DNA of 64,000 bases from Opacimonas sp014872805 (GCA_014872805.1 WKFN01000012.1:186001-250000); one strand, 5' to 3'; shown: positions 26,191 through 36,313, counted from the first letter of the stretch. The notes: generated by a model not told the origin, from the sequence alone. A program made the numbers and translations.

Positions 26191-27333
26191 TCAAGACTTT
26201 GGTAATAATGGTAATAGTTTATCAGCAAGCGCTTCGCCCCGCCAATAGGTCAGTAATTCTGGTTGCAGCCCTTGTGCTCTCGTTTCGTCCATCGCTGTCC
26301 AGTGATAACTGATCAACTGCGAGATTTGACGTTTTGATGCGACAAACGCGATGTCTAAACCAAGTTGTTCCGCCAAAGGGAGGCACTGGGCTTTGATCTC
26401 TGCACTGAGTTTTTTAAATCCATTGCGATCCGTCAGACGTGGTATGGCTTCAGGTAACGCATCCTCGCTCAATGTCAGTGCTTTGTGTACGATATCCAAA
26501 AATACCGCATGATGCTTACGAGCTTCTTGCGGAGCAAGCAAGTCCATTTGAAATAATGCGCCCTTGTGCTTGGGTAAATCCCGCGCAATTTCAAATAATC
26601 CTAGTTCCCGAGTGACAAAGTTAACGGTCACATCATGCTCTCTGGCATAACCCAGACGCCATGCAGCCAGTTCTTTTAGGACATATAAGTTTCTAGGAGC
26701 TAACTTCCACGTGTTTTTGAAACCAAGATAAGCGAATTCTGGTGGCATGACGGCGGATTTGCGATCCACTAATAGAGCCATTTCATCACGAACTATTTGT
26801 GCTTGATGAGGAGTAAGTCGCTCAGTGATCTGCTCGTAACACGGCAATAAATAGATTACGTCATCGGCAGCATAGCTCAGCTGCTCAGGTGAAAGCGGGC
26901 GTCGCAGCCAATCGGTGCGTGATTCACCTTTTTCTAGTGATACCCCCAAGAGCGCCTCCACCATACGTCCATAGCCCATGGTATTACCAATACCGAGTAA
27001 TTGTGCCGCGGTTTGTGTATCAAACATCGGATTGGGATATATACCCAACGCGTGGTGAAAGGCTTCGAGATCTTCAGACGGTGCGTGCAGGACTTTGACC
27101 ACATTGGGGTTAGTTAACAATGCTACGAGACTGGAACAGTCGTCTATCGCAATCACGTCGACCAAAGCCGCTTGCTCACCATCAAATAATTGTACTAAAC
27201 CAAGTTGGGGATAAAATGTACGCGTGCGAACGAATTCGGTATCCACTGCGACCGCGCGCTTAGTTGCGGCATGTTCACAATATTCGCACAGTGCGCTTGG
27301 CGTATCTATGTATAGGTATTGCACGTGAACCAA
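26191..27333 (-). CDS. rnd: Ribonuclease D
   Basis: 380 residues. A 3'-5' exoribonuclease that trims tRNA precursors. The DEDD catalytic set is visible: Asp31 and Glu33 in VDTEFVRT, Asp in FDTQTAAQLLG, and Asp in LSYAADDVIYLLPCYE. Two HRDC-like domains fill the C-terminal half (WRLGYAREHDV). Lies just upstream of ycgL and ycgN in one minus-strand run. Confidence 0.94.
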   Translation of the reverse strand: MVHVQYLYIDTPSALCEYCEHAATKRAVAVDTEFVRTRTFYPQLGLVQLFDGEQAALVDVIAIDDCSSLVALLTNPNVVKVLHAPSEDLEAFHHALGIYPNPMFDTQTAAQLLGIGNTMGYGRMVEALLGVSLEKGESRTDWLRRPLSPEQLSYAADDVIYLLPCYEQITERLTPHQAQIVRDEMALLVDRKSAVMPPEFAYLGFKNTWKLAPRNLYVLKELAAWRLGYAREHDVTVNFVTRELGLFEIARDLPKHKGALFQMDLLAPQEARKHHAVFLDIVHKALTLSEDALPEAIPRLTDRNGFKKLSAEIKAQCLPLAEQLGLDIAFVASKRQISQLISYHWTAMDETRAQGLQPELLTYWRGEALADKLLPLLPKS

Positions 27334-27364
27334 TAAAATCGTTAAGAATGGTCATTAGTATACG

Positions 27365-28288
27365 CTATTTCTGAATGGGGCGCTTAGATAATGACGTATA
27401 GATCGAGCCAGTAATGACCATAATTGCGCCAATATAAGCCACTTCGTCTAACGGCGTCAGCACAAATACATCGGGCATCCACACTTCAGCAAAGCCCATA
27501 CTGATATAGGTAAATATTGGGGCAGTAGCAATCACCGCACTCACTTTTCCTGCACTCCAGACGTGCATCGCCTCGGTAAAGGCGCCATAAGCAATAATAG
27601 TGTTGGCACAACAAAACGCCAGTGCCCAAAATTGCAAAGAGTTAAGTTGCCATACAGCGCCAAAGTCTGTCAGCGGGATTAATATAATAAATCCCCCCGC
27701 ATACATGAATAACGTTAATTGCTGAGCCGAAAAGGTTTTGAGCAATGGCTTTTGCGCGAGTGCATAAATTGCCCATGCTGTCGCAGCAAACATGATGATC
27801 AACATGCCAATCGGCGATTCTGTGGTTGAGACAGATAAACTTTGCCAACGTTGATGAAAAAACAGCGCCATACCAAGCACTAAGCAGAGTGCACCAAGTT
27901 GTTGTTTGCGCGTAAATGACTCTTTTAAAATGACCACCCCGCCAAGCATCAATAAAAATGGTGCAAGTTGCATGATGACCTGTACAGTCTCTGGGTTAAG
28001 GTACTCCAGACCGATGACATTGGTGACGTAATTCAACACCAACATGACACAAGCAAATATCACCCATGCAAGAGTATTGCCTTGAAATTGTGCTTTGCGC
28101 GGGAGTTTGCGACGAAGCAGAAGCACGCCAAACACAAACAACGCCGCCACCAAAAAACGTAACGACGTAATGGTACTGGCATCCATTGCTTGCAAACAAA
28201 TTTTTAAAAACAGCGGCAACACACCCCATAATACGGCAGTGGTGACCGCTAAGCCTACACCGTATAGCGGCCGCGTCGCGATTGTCAT
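27365..28288 (-). CDS. EamA/DMT family transporter
   Basis: 307 residues with about ten membrane helices in two EamA repeats. Conserved segments include VLWGVLPLFLK near the start, TVQVIMQLAPFLLMLGGV and the second-repeat ATAPIFTYISMGFAEV. Exports or imports a small metabolite; substrate cannot be told from sequence. Separate from its neighbours by 31 bp and 9 bp, so it may be co-transcribed with the upstream lipoprotein gene. Confidence 0.88.
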   Translation of the reverse strand: MTIATRPLYGVGLAVTTAVLWGVLPLFLKICLQAMDASTITSLRFLVAALFVFGVLLLRRKLPRKAQFQGNTLAWVIFACVMLVLNYVTNVIGLEYLNPETVQVIMQLAPFLLMLGGVVILKESFTRKQQLGALCLVLGMALFFHQRWQSLSVSTTESPIGMLIIMFAATAWAIYALAQKPLLKTFSAQQLTLFMYAGGFIILIPLTDFGAVWQLNSLQFWALAFCCANTIIAYGAFTEAMHVWSAGKVSAVIATAPIFTYISMGFAEVWMPDVFVLTPLDEVAYIGAIMVITGSIYTSLSKRPIQK

Positions 28289-28297
28289 CTAACTTTA

Positions 28298-29137
28298 TTA
28301 ATCCTGTTGCAAATCTTCAATTAGTTCCATGTATTCGTCAATTTCATCGACTAATTGATTAATTTGCTTTACTTCAAGGGTCGGCACCATAGCGGAAAAG
28401 AGGTTTAGATACAACTGCCGATTATGCTCTCTTGCCGCGTTGTATTCGTCACTGCGCAACACTTCTGGCTGTATCAACAGTTGATATAATTGCTCTTGCG
28501 CATCAGGCACAAAATCCTTGCTGATCAAAATTCGCCGGGCTTCTTGCTGAGTTGATGATTGATAGTCTTGCCACAGCTGATAGGTAGATTTGAGCTCAGG
28601 TGCCATGGCTCTGATCAAATTAGCTTGCGCATCGGTGACATAGCCCATTGTCTCAGCAAATGATTCAATCATGCGCTCTGCTCGATCGGGTTGTTCACGC
28701 TGACGCTTAGCAAAATCGGCTTGGTCTTCCTCGCGCTCGTTTGTCAGATTAACAAACAGAGTCGACATTTGTTCGATGTCCAAACTCATCGCAATAGCGC
28801 TGATTTCGAGCGCAAGATATTCTCTTACTCTGACCCAGTGTTGAAAAGCTCGGTCTTGATGCGCAGCCATTTGGGCTTGAGTCATGGAGCGTTCACTTAT
28901 TTGTGTTCTGAGTTCACGCAACTGTGCAAGGTAACGCGGGAGCTCATTCGCTCGATGCCATTGTAATGCTTTATCCAGCAATGCCTTGACTTGTGGTGCT
29001 TGCTCATCGTTCAGCTCAATATATTGACCAATATACCAACGCAACAAAAGGTCTGCGTTGTTGTAGGCGATCTTGCCCGAACACCCTGAAATCGTTATCA
29101 ATAGTAATAATGAGATACACAGCTTGCGCCAATTCAT
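28298..29137 (-). CDS. DUF6279 family lipoprotein
   Basis: 279 residues. The lipobox ISGCSG puts the acylated Cys at residue 19. The start of the mature part, KIAYNNADLLLRWYIGQYIELN (residues 22-43), is typical of the DUF6279 family of helical periplasmic lipoproteins in gamma-proteobacteria. The rest is almost entirely helical and rich in Glu, Gln and Arg. Function unknown. Confidence 0.85.
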   Translation of the reverse strand: MNWRKLCISLLLLITISGCSGKIAYNNADLLLRWYIGQYIELNDEQAPQVKALLDKALQWHRANELPRYLAQLRELRTQISERSMTQAQMAAHQDRAFQHWVRVREYLALEISAIAMSLDIEQMSTLFVNLTNEREEDQADFAKRQREQPDRAERMIESFAETMGYVTDAQANLIRAMAPELKSTYQLWQDYQSSTQQEARRILISKDFVPDAQEQLYQLLIQPEVLRSDEYNAAREHNRQLYLNLFSAMVPTLEVKQINQLVDEIDEYMELIEDLQQD

Positions 29138-29147
29138 TAACTCATTC

Positions 29148-29609
29148 CTATGGCTTAATATTGAAACGTTTAAAAAAGTGATTCCACCACCACGCCGGCC
29201 CTACAAGTAAAAACCGAAGGTCTTCAAAAAACGACGGTTTTTTGCCTTCAATTTTGTGTCCGACAAATTGCAACACCCACATGACAACAAATAATACTAG
29301 TGAAAACTGCCACACCGAAATCTCTAGATGCTCCAGTAGCCGAATCCCCCCAAATACCGCAATCGTGAGCAGTGTCATGGCTGCGCCAATGGGACCGGAT
29401 AGCTTAAAATAGTAGATCAACATGGGAATGGCGAGGATATGAGCAAACGTCACTTGATACTGTGCAATCACTTCTGGCACAGGGATGGCGTAAATCAAAC
29501 CAATCGTAACAAAAAAGATACTGGGTACGGCAATGCCGTGGATCAGGATATTGGTATGGTTCTGATGAGATTCACCATACTGATTTAATAATTTTTCTAT
29601 CTGTCGCAT
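29148..29609 (-). CDS. Mpo1-like (DUF962) membrane protein
   Basis: 153 residues with about four membrane segments. The conserved His motifs are present: HQNHTNILIHGIAVPSIFF at residues 15-33 and GHKIEGKKPSFFEDLRFLL near 117-135. Yeast Mpo1 is an Fe(II)-dependent dioxygenase in alpha-oxidation of 2-hydroxy fatty acids; bacterial members are uncharacterised. Ten bp ahead of the DUF6279 gene on the same strand. Confidence 0.85.
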   Translation of the reverse strand: MRQIEKLLNQYGESHQNHTNILIHGIAVPSIFFVTIGLIYAIPVPEVIAQYQVTFAHILAIPMLIYYFKLSGPIGAAMTLLTIAVFGGIRLLEHLEISVWQFSLVLFVVMWVLQFVGHKIEGKKPSFFEDLRFLLVGPAWWWNHFFKRFNIKP

Positions 29610-29704
29610 GAGTTGTCCTGCTTTTTATTATTCTGTAATACGCACTTGAGCTTGTGACGGATTTGTCACTATACTTATGACCTTTTGATTGGATAAGGGT
29701 TCCC

Positions 29705-31441
29705 ATGCAATTTACGGTCGATTTTAGTATTATCGCGCAGCAACGTATTCGAGTTTCTTTGGTTATACCAGCGTCCAATCACAAACAATTTCTTCGTCTG
29801 CCAAACTGGATCCCTGGCAGCTATATGTTGCGCCATTTTGCCCAGCATGTCCATTCACTCAAAGCGTCCAATACAGAGATATCGTTATTGAGTCAGCATG
29901 AGTGGGAATTAGAGGCGCACGAAGGCACGACGATTGAGTACGAAGTTTTTGCCAATGATTTGTCAGTGCGCAGCAGTTTTGCCAACGACGGTTTTTGCTT
30001 TTTTAACGGGACGTCTGTGTTTGTACAAGTCTGTGACTCACTTGAAGAAGGCATTCAGGATAATCGACAATATCACGTGAACTTAAAGAATGTTCCTGAA
30101 GGCTGGCATATTGATACCAGCATGCCAGGAGATAATGACGGATATATTTGTCATTCTTATGCCGATTTGATTGAACATCCAATGTTAATTGGGCAATTAG
30201 ATATCACCGAGTTTTCGGTGCAAAACACCCAATTTACTTTGGCGTTTAGCGAAGCTCCCTTGTGTGATAAAAAAAAGTTAGTGCATGATCTAACCGCCAT
30301 TATCGAACATCATTTTGCGCTCTATAAAGGGCCTATCCCGTTCACCCAATACCATTTTCAAACCATGCTCAGTCAGTCAGGCTATGGTGGGCTTGAGCAT
30401 ACCGAATCAACCGCCCTGCTCTACCCTCGTAATGATCTATGTCCGTCTAATCGCGAAGGGTATGAAACCTTTTTGAGCTTGTGCGCGCATGAACTCTTAC
30501 ATGCCTGGCATGTTAAACGGATCCAGCCACAAGTCTTAAAAAATCCAAGTTTAGGCAGTATCGTGAACACCGAGCAACTCTGGATTTATGAGGGACTTAC
30601 GAGTCTTTACGATGATTTATCCATTGCGCGAGCAAAAACCATAACGGGTGAAAGCTACGCCAAGATTTTGGCCAAAAACATTACCCGTTTATTGCGCAAC
30701 CCTGGCGCCGACAAACAAACTATTGCCCAAAGCAGTTGGTTTGCGTGGACTAAGTTTTATCTGCAAACTCCCACTTCAACGAATTTCATCACCTCCTACT
30801 ACAACAAAGGCGGCTTGGTGGCGTTGTGTCTAGATATTTTATTGCGCAAAGAATCCAAAGACACAGTGAGTTTAGATGACGTCATGCAGATTTTATGGCG
30901 TGATTATGGGCAAACTAACCTGGGTACTCCAGATACCGTTATTGCTGATATCTGTCGAGATAAGCTCAATATCAACGTCGATAATTTTATCCAACAATAC
31001 GTCTACGGTACGGCACCACTGCCGCTATTACAGCTACTCCCCTATATTGGCTTGGCTCTCAAAATTCGTCCAAGTTCTGGGCCAAATGACAAAGGTGGCG
31101 ACTCGGCCACAACAGTGCTCAAATACGATTGGGGTGGACTGTGCGAGCAACATGCGATGGGAATTAAGGTACTCAGCACGCTTGAAGGAGGTGCTTTAGC
31201 TCAAGCATGTGTCTTGCCTAATGATGTAATCGTTGCCATAAATAACCAACAGTGCACCTTTGCACAACTCACTGCTCAACTCAATCGACTCTATGGCCAA
31301 CAGTGTGAATTAACGCTATTTCGCGATGGCCGATTACTTCAACTGACGATGCCGCTTGTACCGTCAGTCCCTGATACTGCGGTGGTGGATATTATTGATA
31401 ACGCGCGGTTTGAGGCTTGGCTAGGTATTGATGAAAGTTAA
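29705..31441 (+). CDS. M61 family (glycyl aminopeptidase-like) metallopeptidase
   Basis: 578 residues. The zinc motif HELLHAWH gives His262, Glu263 and His266; the third ligand should be the Glu in IYEGLTSLYDD. An N-terminal beta-sandwich (PNWIPGSYMLRHFAQHV) and a C-terminal PDZ-like domain (GVKVLSTLEGGALAQ-type segment near residue 490) complete the M61 layout. No signal peptide is evident, so a cytoplasmic location is likely. Confidence 0.93.
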   Translation: MQFTVDFSIIAQQRIRVSLVIPASNHKQFLRLPNWIPGSYMLRHFAQHVHSLKASNTEISLLSQHEWELEAHEGTTIEYEVFANDLSVRSSFANDGFCFFNGTSVFVQVCDSLEEGIQDNRQYHVNLKNVPEGWHIDTSMPGDNDGYICHSYADLIEHPMLIGQLDITEFSVQNTQFTLAFSEAPLCDKKKLVHDLTAIIEHHFALYKGPIPFTQYHFQTMLSQSGYGGLEHTESTALLYPRNDLCPSNREGYETFLSLCAHELLHAWHVKRIQPQVLKNPSLGSIVNTEQLWIYEGLTSLYDDLSIARAKTITGESYAKILAKNITRLLRNPGADKQTIAQSSWFAWTKFYLQTPTSTNFITSYYNKGGLVALCLDILLRKESKDTVSLDDVMQILWRDYGQTNLGTPDTVIADICRDKLNINVDNFIQQYVYGTAPLPLLQLLPYIGLALKIRPSSGPNDKGGDSATTVLKYDWGGLCEQHAMGIKVLSTLEGGALAQACVLPNDVIVAINNQQCTFAQLTAQLNRLYGQQCELTLFRDGRLLQLTMPLVPSVPDTAVVDIIDNARFEAWLGIDES

Positions 31442-31492
31442 GGTTATGAGTACAAGTATTCGTCATTATCAGCCATTCAATAGTCCCAATGA

Positions 31493-32359
31493 CTATGATT
31501 CAATAAGCTTTTCCAAAATCTTAACTAATGCTTCAGGCTGTTGCATATGTACATAGTGATTGCCAGGTAATGACACTGAGTCGAATTGAGATAACCAAGA
31601 TTTTCTTGAAGTGGCTTGAGTCGCAACGCGTTCAAAACCGTCTTGTCCCATCATTAAGGTAACGGGACAGCTAATATTTTGCATTATTTTTCGCGCTTGC
31701 TCATGCGTAAAACGCAAGGTCGATTGAGTACGTAACCTAGGGTCAGTTTTCCAAGTGAGCCCCGTGTGTGACAAATTGACATTTCGCTCCATAATTATAG
31801 CAGCATGAGACTCATTCAACCCACCAGCGTGTTGCTTGGCTTTTATTAACGCCTCCCAATCACTGGGTTGCTTTATCGTTTTTTGATACACGCTCAATCT
31901 GGAATTAAAAGCGTTTTGCATTTGTTCGACCGTGGTTTTTTCTGAGTCTGATAAAGGCCCCATGGCCTCTATGCAAATTAACTGTTGAATATTTTGAGGT
32001 AAAACGGACGATAAAGAAGATGAAACGATACCCCCCATGGAATGCCCCAAGAGGATAACAGATTGCCATTGCTGAGATTGAATCAAAGCATACAAATCGA
32101 ACACATAATCGGTATGATGATAGTGCGCATCAGCTGAGCGATGAGCACTGTCGCCGTGACCTGCAAAATCAATTGCTAACCAGTTATAGTTTGATGCCCA
32201 TGCACATTGTTCGAGTTCTAAAAACAAAGGCAGCCAAGTGTTGGCATTATCTAACCAGCCATGTGTGCACAATACGACTGGCTTGTTGTCTTGCCATTGA
32301 GCTAGACTGAATCCAGCGAGTCTCAGTCCAGTGGGTAACACATACTGTTGCGCAATCAC
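31493..32359 (-). CDS. Alpha/beta hydrolase
   Basis: 288 residues. THGWLDNANTW (oxyanion region), FAGHGDSAH, the nucleophile elbow LLGHSMGG with Ser107, and GNHYVHMQQP with the catalytic His form a complete triad. Similar to the serine hydrolases often annotated as MEST-unrelated esterase/epoxide-hydrolase-like; substrate unknown. The start overlaps the slp stop by 4 bp. Confidence 0.88.
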   Translation of the reverse strand: MIAQQYVLPTGLRLAGFSLAQWQDNKPVVLCTHGWLDNANTWLPLFLELEQCAWASNYNWLAIDFAGHGDSAHRSADAHYHHTDYVFDLYALIQSQQWQSVILLGHSMGGIVSSSLSSVLPQNIQQLICIEAMGPLSDSEKTTVEQMQNAFNSRLSVYQKTIKQPSDWEALIKAKQHAGGLNESHAAIIMERNVNLSHTGLTWKTDPRLRTQSTLRFTHEQARKIMQNISCPVTLMMGQDGFERVATQATSRKSWLSQFDSVSLPGNHYVHMQQPEALVKILEKLIES

Positions 32360-33090
32360 CTACCGCGCTCTCGCGGATTATTGTTACTGGTGGGTTGGCG
32401 CTGTGGCTTTGGTGGTGGCACTGTTGGCTCGATCACCTGACCGCGATTATCAGTTGGTGCGGTAGGCTGATTGCGAGGCACATCATGGCTCGATTGAGTG
32501 TTGTTGGAGCGAATGCGCACAGTAGAATGGTTGACCATTGGCGTCAGATGACGAATTCGACGATATGGCACACCGATGTAATGAAAACCATAGCCATGCC
32601 CAAAACGATATAAGTGATCATGATGAATGGTTGTGATATCCACATCTTGCACATCTTCCCACAAATGATACCCGCTCACTTGTAGGCTAGGATAAGTGTA
32701 TGCCTGCTCACCAACCATACCTTGAATTGGCTCAGCAAGAGTACCGAGCACACTGACGACGCGGTCTTTTTTGAAGACCATTGGGTCAATGAAGCCATCC
32801 ACTACCGCCTTAAAACGTCCGATACTCGCTTCACGCAAATTGGGACGACCATTGGCTTTCAGCGGATAATGCACTATTTCTATGATCGATTGTTCAGGCA
32901 TATTTTCCACACTTGCAATAACACCTCCCCACCTTGCTGCGGTGCCTGTTGGGGCATTATCCATAACGGCGTTTTCATAACTCACCATATTGGTCGCAGG
33001 CGATTGCAAAGACTCCGGTACTGAAACACACGCCGTTACCCCTAATGCGAGCAACAACACCGATAATGGTTTGAGTGTTTTATTGAGCAT
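32356..33090 (-). CDS. slp: Slp family outer membrane lipoprotein
   Basis: 244 residues. Lipobox LGVTAC gives acylated Cys21. The body (ARWGGVIASVENMPEQSIIEIV, AVVDGFIDPMVFKKDRVVSVLG; positions about 54-75 and 95-116) is typical of Slp, a starvation-inducible outer membrane lipoprotein in E. coli. A C-terminal tail of about 60 residues, rich in Pro, Gln, Asn and Arg, is longer than in E. coli Slp. Co-transcribed with the downstream hydrolase. Confidence 0.88.
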   Translation of the reverse strand: MLNKTLKPLSVLLLALGVTACVSVPESLQSPATNMVSYENAVMDNAPTGTAARWGGVIASVENMPEQSIIEIVHYPLKANGRPNLREASIGRFKAVVDGFIDPMVFKKDRVVSVLGTLAEPIQGMVGEQAYTYPSLQVSGYHLWEDVQDVDITTIHHDHLYRFGHGYGFHYIGVPYRRIRHLTPMVNHSTVRIRSNNTQSSHDVPRNQPTAPTDNRGQVIEPTVPPPKPQRQPTSNNNPRERGR

Positions 33091-33302
33091 AATAGATGAC
33101 TCCTACTTTCAGTCTTATAGTGTATGAAAGTACGGATTAATCGCAACTGAATTCTGTCGGATGGGTGAATTTGGGTTCTAACTTGCGTCAATATTTCGTA
33201 CAAGTGTGCACAAAATAGTGCTAAGGCAAAATTCACGCAAATTTTAAACTTAGTTAAGACCTAAGCAATCAAAAAAGCAAGTTTTATTCTTCTGATAGTA
33301 TT

Positions 33303-33986
33303 CTATCTTCCTGGGAGCTTTTTCCAAGTCACGGTATCACGCACATATCGCGGCGCTATATTTTCCACTGCTTGCTCCTGTCCTGTCGCAAAAGCTTTAC
33401 TAGCTAAAGGAAGCATATTGCGGGCATCAGGCAAAGTATGTGTCACGTGAACGCCGTCGCCTAATTCTAAATAAGCCTGCCAACCTGTTCCAACCGCTAC
33501 AAAATCATCCTGTGGCAAACATGCCAAAGCATCAATTGGCTTCAAGACTCTCTCTTCCCCGTGCAATACAACCAAGCGATCCACCACATGATACTGTGCA
33601 AAATATACTTCACTCATACGTGCATCTATCGCGCTAATAATGGTTTTAGGAAGTTCAGTTGCGTCTGCAGTAGAAACGGCGTGCTGCGCTAACGTAGCCA
33701 AGGTAGATATCCCGACTACCGGAATATCCAATCCCAAAGACAGACCTTGACAATGCGCGGTTGCAATACGCACACCAGTAAAACTGCCAGGGCCTTGCCC
33801 AAAGGCAATACCCTCGATGGAAGATTTGTCTGACTTAGCTTCGTTAAGCACTTCATCAATCATGCCAAGAAGCTTTTGTGCGTGTTGCTGTGGACACTCT
33901 TCCCATCGCGAAAAAACGCCTTGGTTTGTTTGCAGCGCAACGGAACATGCTTCCGTTGCCGTATCGATTGCCAATATGTTCTTCAT
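33303..33986 (-). CDS. tsaB: tRNA threonylcarbamoyladenosine protein TsaB
   Basis: 227 residues. TsaB pairs with TsaD for t6A37 modification. The start LAIDTATEACSVAL and the motif FGQGPGSFTGVRIA are diagnostic; the C-terminal part is the divergent inactive domain. Nine bp after the yoaA-like helicase, as in E. coli where yeaZ follows yoaA. Confidence 0.94.
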   Translation of the reverse strand: MKNILAIDTATEACSVALQTNQGVFSRWEECPQQHAQKLLGMIDEVLNEAKSDKSSIEGIAFGQGPGSFTGVRIATAHCQGLSLGLDIPVVGISTLATLAQHAVSTADATELPKTIISAIDARMSEVYFAQYHVVDRLVVLHGEERVLKPIDALACLPQDDFVAVGTGWQAYLELGDGVHVTHTLPDARNMLPLASKAFATGQEQAVENIAPRYVRDTVTWKKLPGR

Positions 33987-33995
33987 AGTGTGTAT

Positions 33996-35921
33996 TTAAT
34001 CTAATTCTTGTAAAAACCGACACGCCGTAGCCAAATCTCGGGTGCGACGCATATCGGGCAAACTTGATAAGAAGATCTTACCATAGTTTTTTGTGACCAA
34101 GCGAGTATCACAAATCACCAACACCCCTGAATCATTTACGTCCCTGATCAATCGCCCTGCCCCTTGTTTGAGCGTGATGACCGCTTGCGGGACTTGAATG
34201 TCCATAAAGGCATTGCCACCGCGTTTTTTGCAGTTTTCAATTTTGGCTTGCAACAAAGGATCATCCGGCGCAGCAAAAGGCAGTTTATCAATCAGCACAC
34301 AAATCAAATCATCACCGCGCACATCGACCCCTTCCCAAAACGCTCCAGTGGCCAACAACACTGAGCCAGGCTCAGATACATAAGTATCCAACAATGCTTG
34401 TTTCGAGGTGCTGCCTTGTACCAGTAAGGGATTGGTGACACGCCCAGATAATGCGTCGGCCACGCGATTGAGCATGTAATGCGAGGTAAATAACAAAAAA
34501 CACCGCCCACGAGCAGCCTCAATCAACTTTTGCGCTACCTCAACCACACGCTCTAGCATGCGCGGGTCAGATGGTTCTGGTAAATCCCTAGGCACACACA
34601 ACATCGACTGAGTTTGATAAGCAAACGGTGAATCGAGCACCAATGTTTTCGCATTGCCCAAGCCCAACATATCTTGATAATGAGAGAAGTGGCCGTTGAC
34701 CATCAAGGTCGCTGACGTAAAAATCCAACTGCGTAATGGTGCTTGTGTCAATTCTGAAAATTTATCTGCTATGTTGAGCGGCGTTTGATGCATCACGACC
34801 TGTTTGGGCGTTGTTTCATACCAAAGACTCACATCTAGTGTATTTAAATCAGATACCGCTGCGAAATCGGTTTTGCCTTGCACCAATCGCTCATAAATAT
34901 TATCCAGTGCTTTATCACGGCCGATGTGATGTTTGAGCATCGCAACGGTTTCATATAAGGCTTCTCGCAATCTAGAATGTTGCTCAGCGATGGCGTGATT
35001 ACGCAAAGCATCTTCCCATTTACCTTTGGTATTTTGCTCGCCAAATAAAATTCGTAGCTCACTAGCATGCAGCGCCATCTTTGCCGCCATCCGCTCAACT
35101 TGCTCAATGTCTTTGAGGCTACTACGATAGACTTGTGTAATATCACGCGCGGCATCGTGCAGTAAACGGGTCGAAAAATTCACGCCAAAATATTCACTCG
35201 CAATATCCGGAATTTGGTGTGCCTCATCAAAGATAATCGTTTGCGCTTCTGGGATCAGTTCACCAAAACCGGTGTCTTTGAGCGCTAAATCTGCAAAAAA
35301 TAAATGATGGTTAACCACAACAATATCGGCCTCCATCGCTTCTGTGCGCGCTTTTACTACATAGCACCCCTCGTAATCAGGACAATCTCGACCTAAGCAG
35401 TTCTCTGCGTTAGAGGTAATCAATGGGATAATCGCAGCATCTTCGGCTAACGCCTGTAGCTCACCGATATCACCGGAGCTAGTCGCTTCGGCCCAATCGC
35501 GTACCGGTTTGAGTTCAGATAAGGTACTTTTGTCGCTAAACAGAGCTGATGAGCCGGTGTTTTTCTTCATGCGGTACGTACACAAATAATTAGAACGACC
35601 TTTCAGTAAAGCAACTTGTAAGGGGGAGACAAGAGCCTCTTTGACCACAGGTAAATCTCGATGAAATAGCTGCTCTTGAAGATTCTTAGTGCCGGTAGAG
35701 ATAATCGTTTTTTGTCCTGACAGAAACGCTGGTGCTAAATAAGCGAATGTCTTACCTGTGCCCGTGCCCGCCTCGATAATGCTTTTTTGTTTTAGTTTAA
35801 TGGCTTCTTCTACAGCACATGCCATGTCAATTTGCGCCTGTCGAGGCTGATAGCCGGGAATGGCTTGACTGAGCAAACCATCTTCGGTGAACACCTTTTT
35901 GGATTGAAAGCGCATGGACAA
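33996..35921 (-). CDS. yoaA: DinG-family ATP-dependent helicase YoaA
   Basis: 641 residues. Walker A EAGTGTGKT at residues 50-58 and Walker B IIFDEAHQIPD; between them the four-Cys Fe-S region (CTYRMKK, then CLGRDCPDYEGCYVV). Motif VI reads QGAGRLIRD. XPD/DinG-like 5'-3' DNA helicase; E. coli YoaA works with the HolC clamp-loader subunit in repair. I looked for a LexA box in the 95 bp upstream and saw none convincing. Confidence 0.94.
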   Translation of the reverse strand: MSMRFQSKKVFTEDGLLSQAIPGYQPRQAQIDMACAVEEAIKLKQKSIIEAGTGTGKTFAYLAPAFLSGQKTIISTGTKNLQEQLFHRDLPVVKEALVSPLQVALLKGRSNYLCTYRMKKNTGSSALFSDKSTLSELKPVRDWAEATSSGDIGELQALAEDAAIIPLITSNAENCLGRDCPDYEGCYVVKARTEAMEADIVVVNHHLFFADLALKDTGFGELIPEAQTIIFDEAHQIPDIASEYFGVNFSTRLLHDAARDITQVYRSSLKDIEQVERMAAKMALHASELRILFGEQNTKGKWEDALRNHAIAEQHSRLREALYETVAMLKHHIGRDKALDNIYERLVQGKTDFAAVSDLNTLDVSLWYETTPKQVVMHQTPLNIADKFSELTQAPLRSWIFTSATLMVNGHFSHYQDMLGLGNAKTLVLDSPFAYQTQSMLCVPRDLPEPSDPRMLERVVEVAQKLIEAARGRCFLLFTSHYMLNRVADALSGRVTNPLLVQGSTSKQALLDTYVSEPGSVLLATGAFWEGVDVRGDDLICVLIDKLPFAAPDDPLLQAKIENCKKRGGNAFMDIQVPQAVITLKQGAGRLIRDVNDSGVLVICDTRLVTKNYGKIFLSSLPDMRRTRDLATACRFLQELD

Positions 35922-36016
35922 TTGTGATTCCGTGATGAGACCTAAAACGAGGTTGGAATTATGCCTGTAGATCCACTAGTATGCTACTGTACGAAAGATA
36001 AAAAGGACGTCAAAAT

Positions 36017-36313
36017 ATGCGCAAATTCATCTCAATAATGGTTTTTATTGCAGTTACTCTTTTAAGCGGATGTTCGTCTCAAGCAATTTACAATGACTTA
36101 CAGCGTAATTTTCAAGCACAATGCTACGAAAAATATATCGGTAGTGCTCTACAAGAATGTTTAGAACGTTACAATACAAGCTATAGTACGTTCAAACGTC
36201 GCAGTGAGGAATTATTGGGTAAAAAGAATGCTCCGAGTTTGGCTGAATTTGAAAAGCGCAAAGCTGAAGAAGCGAAGAAAGCCGTCACCAAGGAAGACTC
36301 GCTAACCCCATAA
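36017..36313 (+). CDS. Small hypothetical lipoprotein
   Basis: 98 residues. A short signal peptide with lipobox LLSGCS gives acylated Cys19. The mature part is charged and helical (QCYEKYIGSALQECLERYNT, then a Lys/Glu-rich tail) with two Cys about 12 apart. I do not recognise a family. Its 3' end overlaps the convergent TauE-like gene by 29 bp. The ribosome site AAGGACG is 8 nt ahead of the ATG. Confidence 0.75.
   Translation: MRKFISIMVFIAVTLLSGCSSQAIYNDLQRNFQAQCYEKYIGSALQECLERYNTSYSTFKRRSEELLGKKNAPSLAEFEKRKAEEAKKAVTKEDSLTP

Noticed and set aside
35922..36016. LexA box upstream of yoaA
   Set aside because: CTGT occurs but no partner ACAG at the required spacing.
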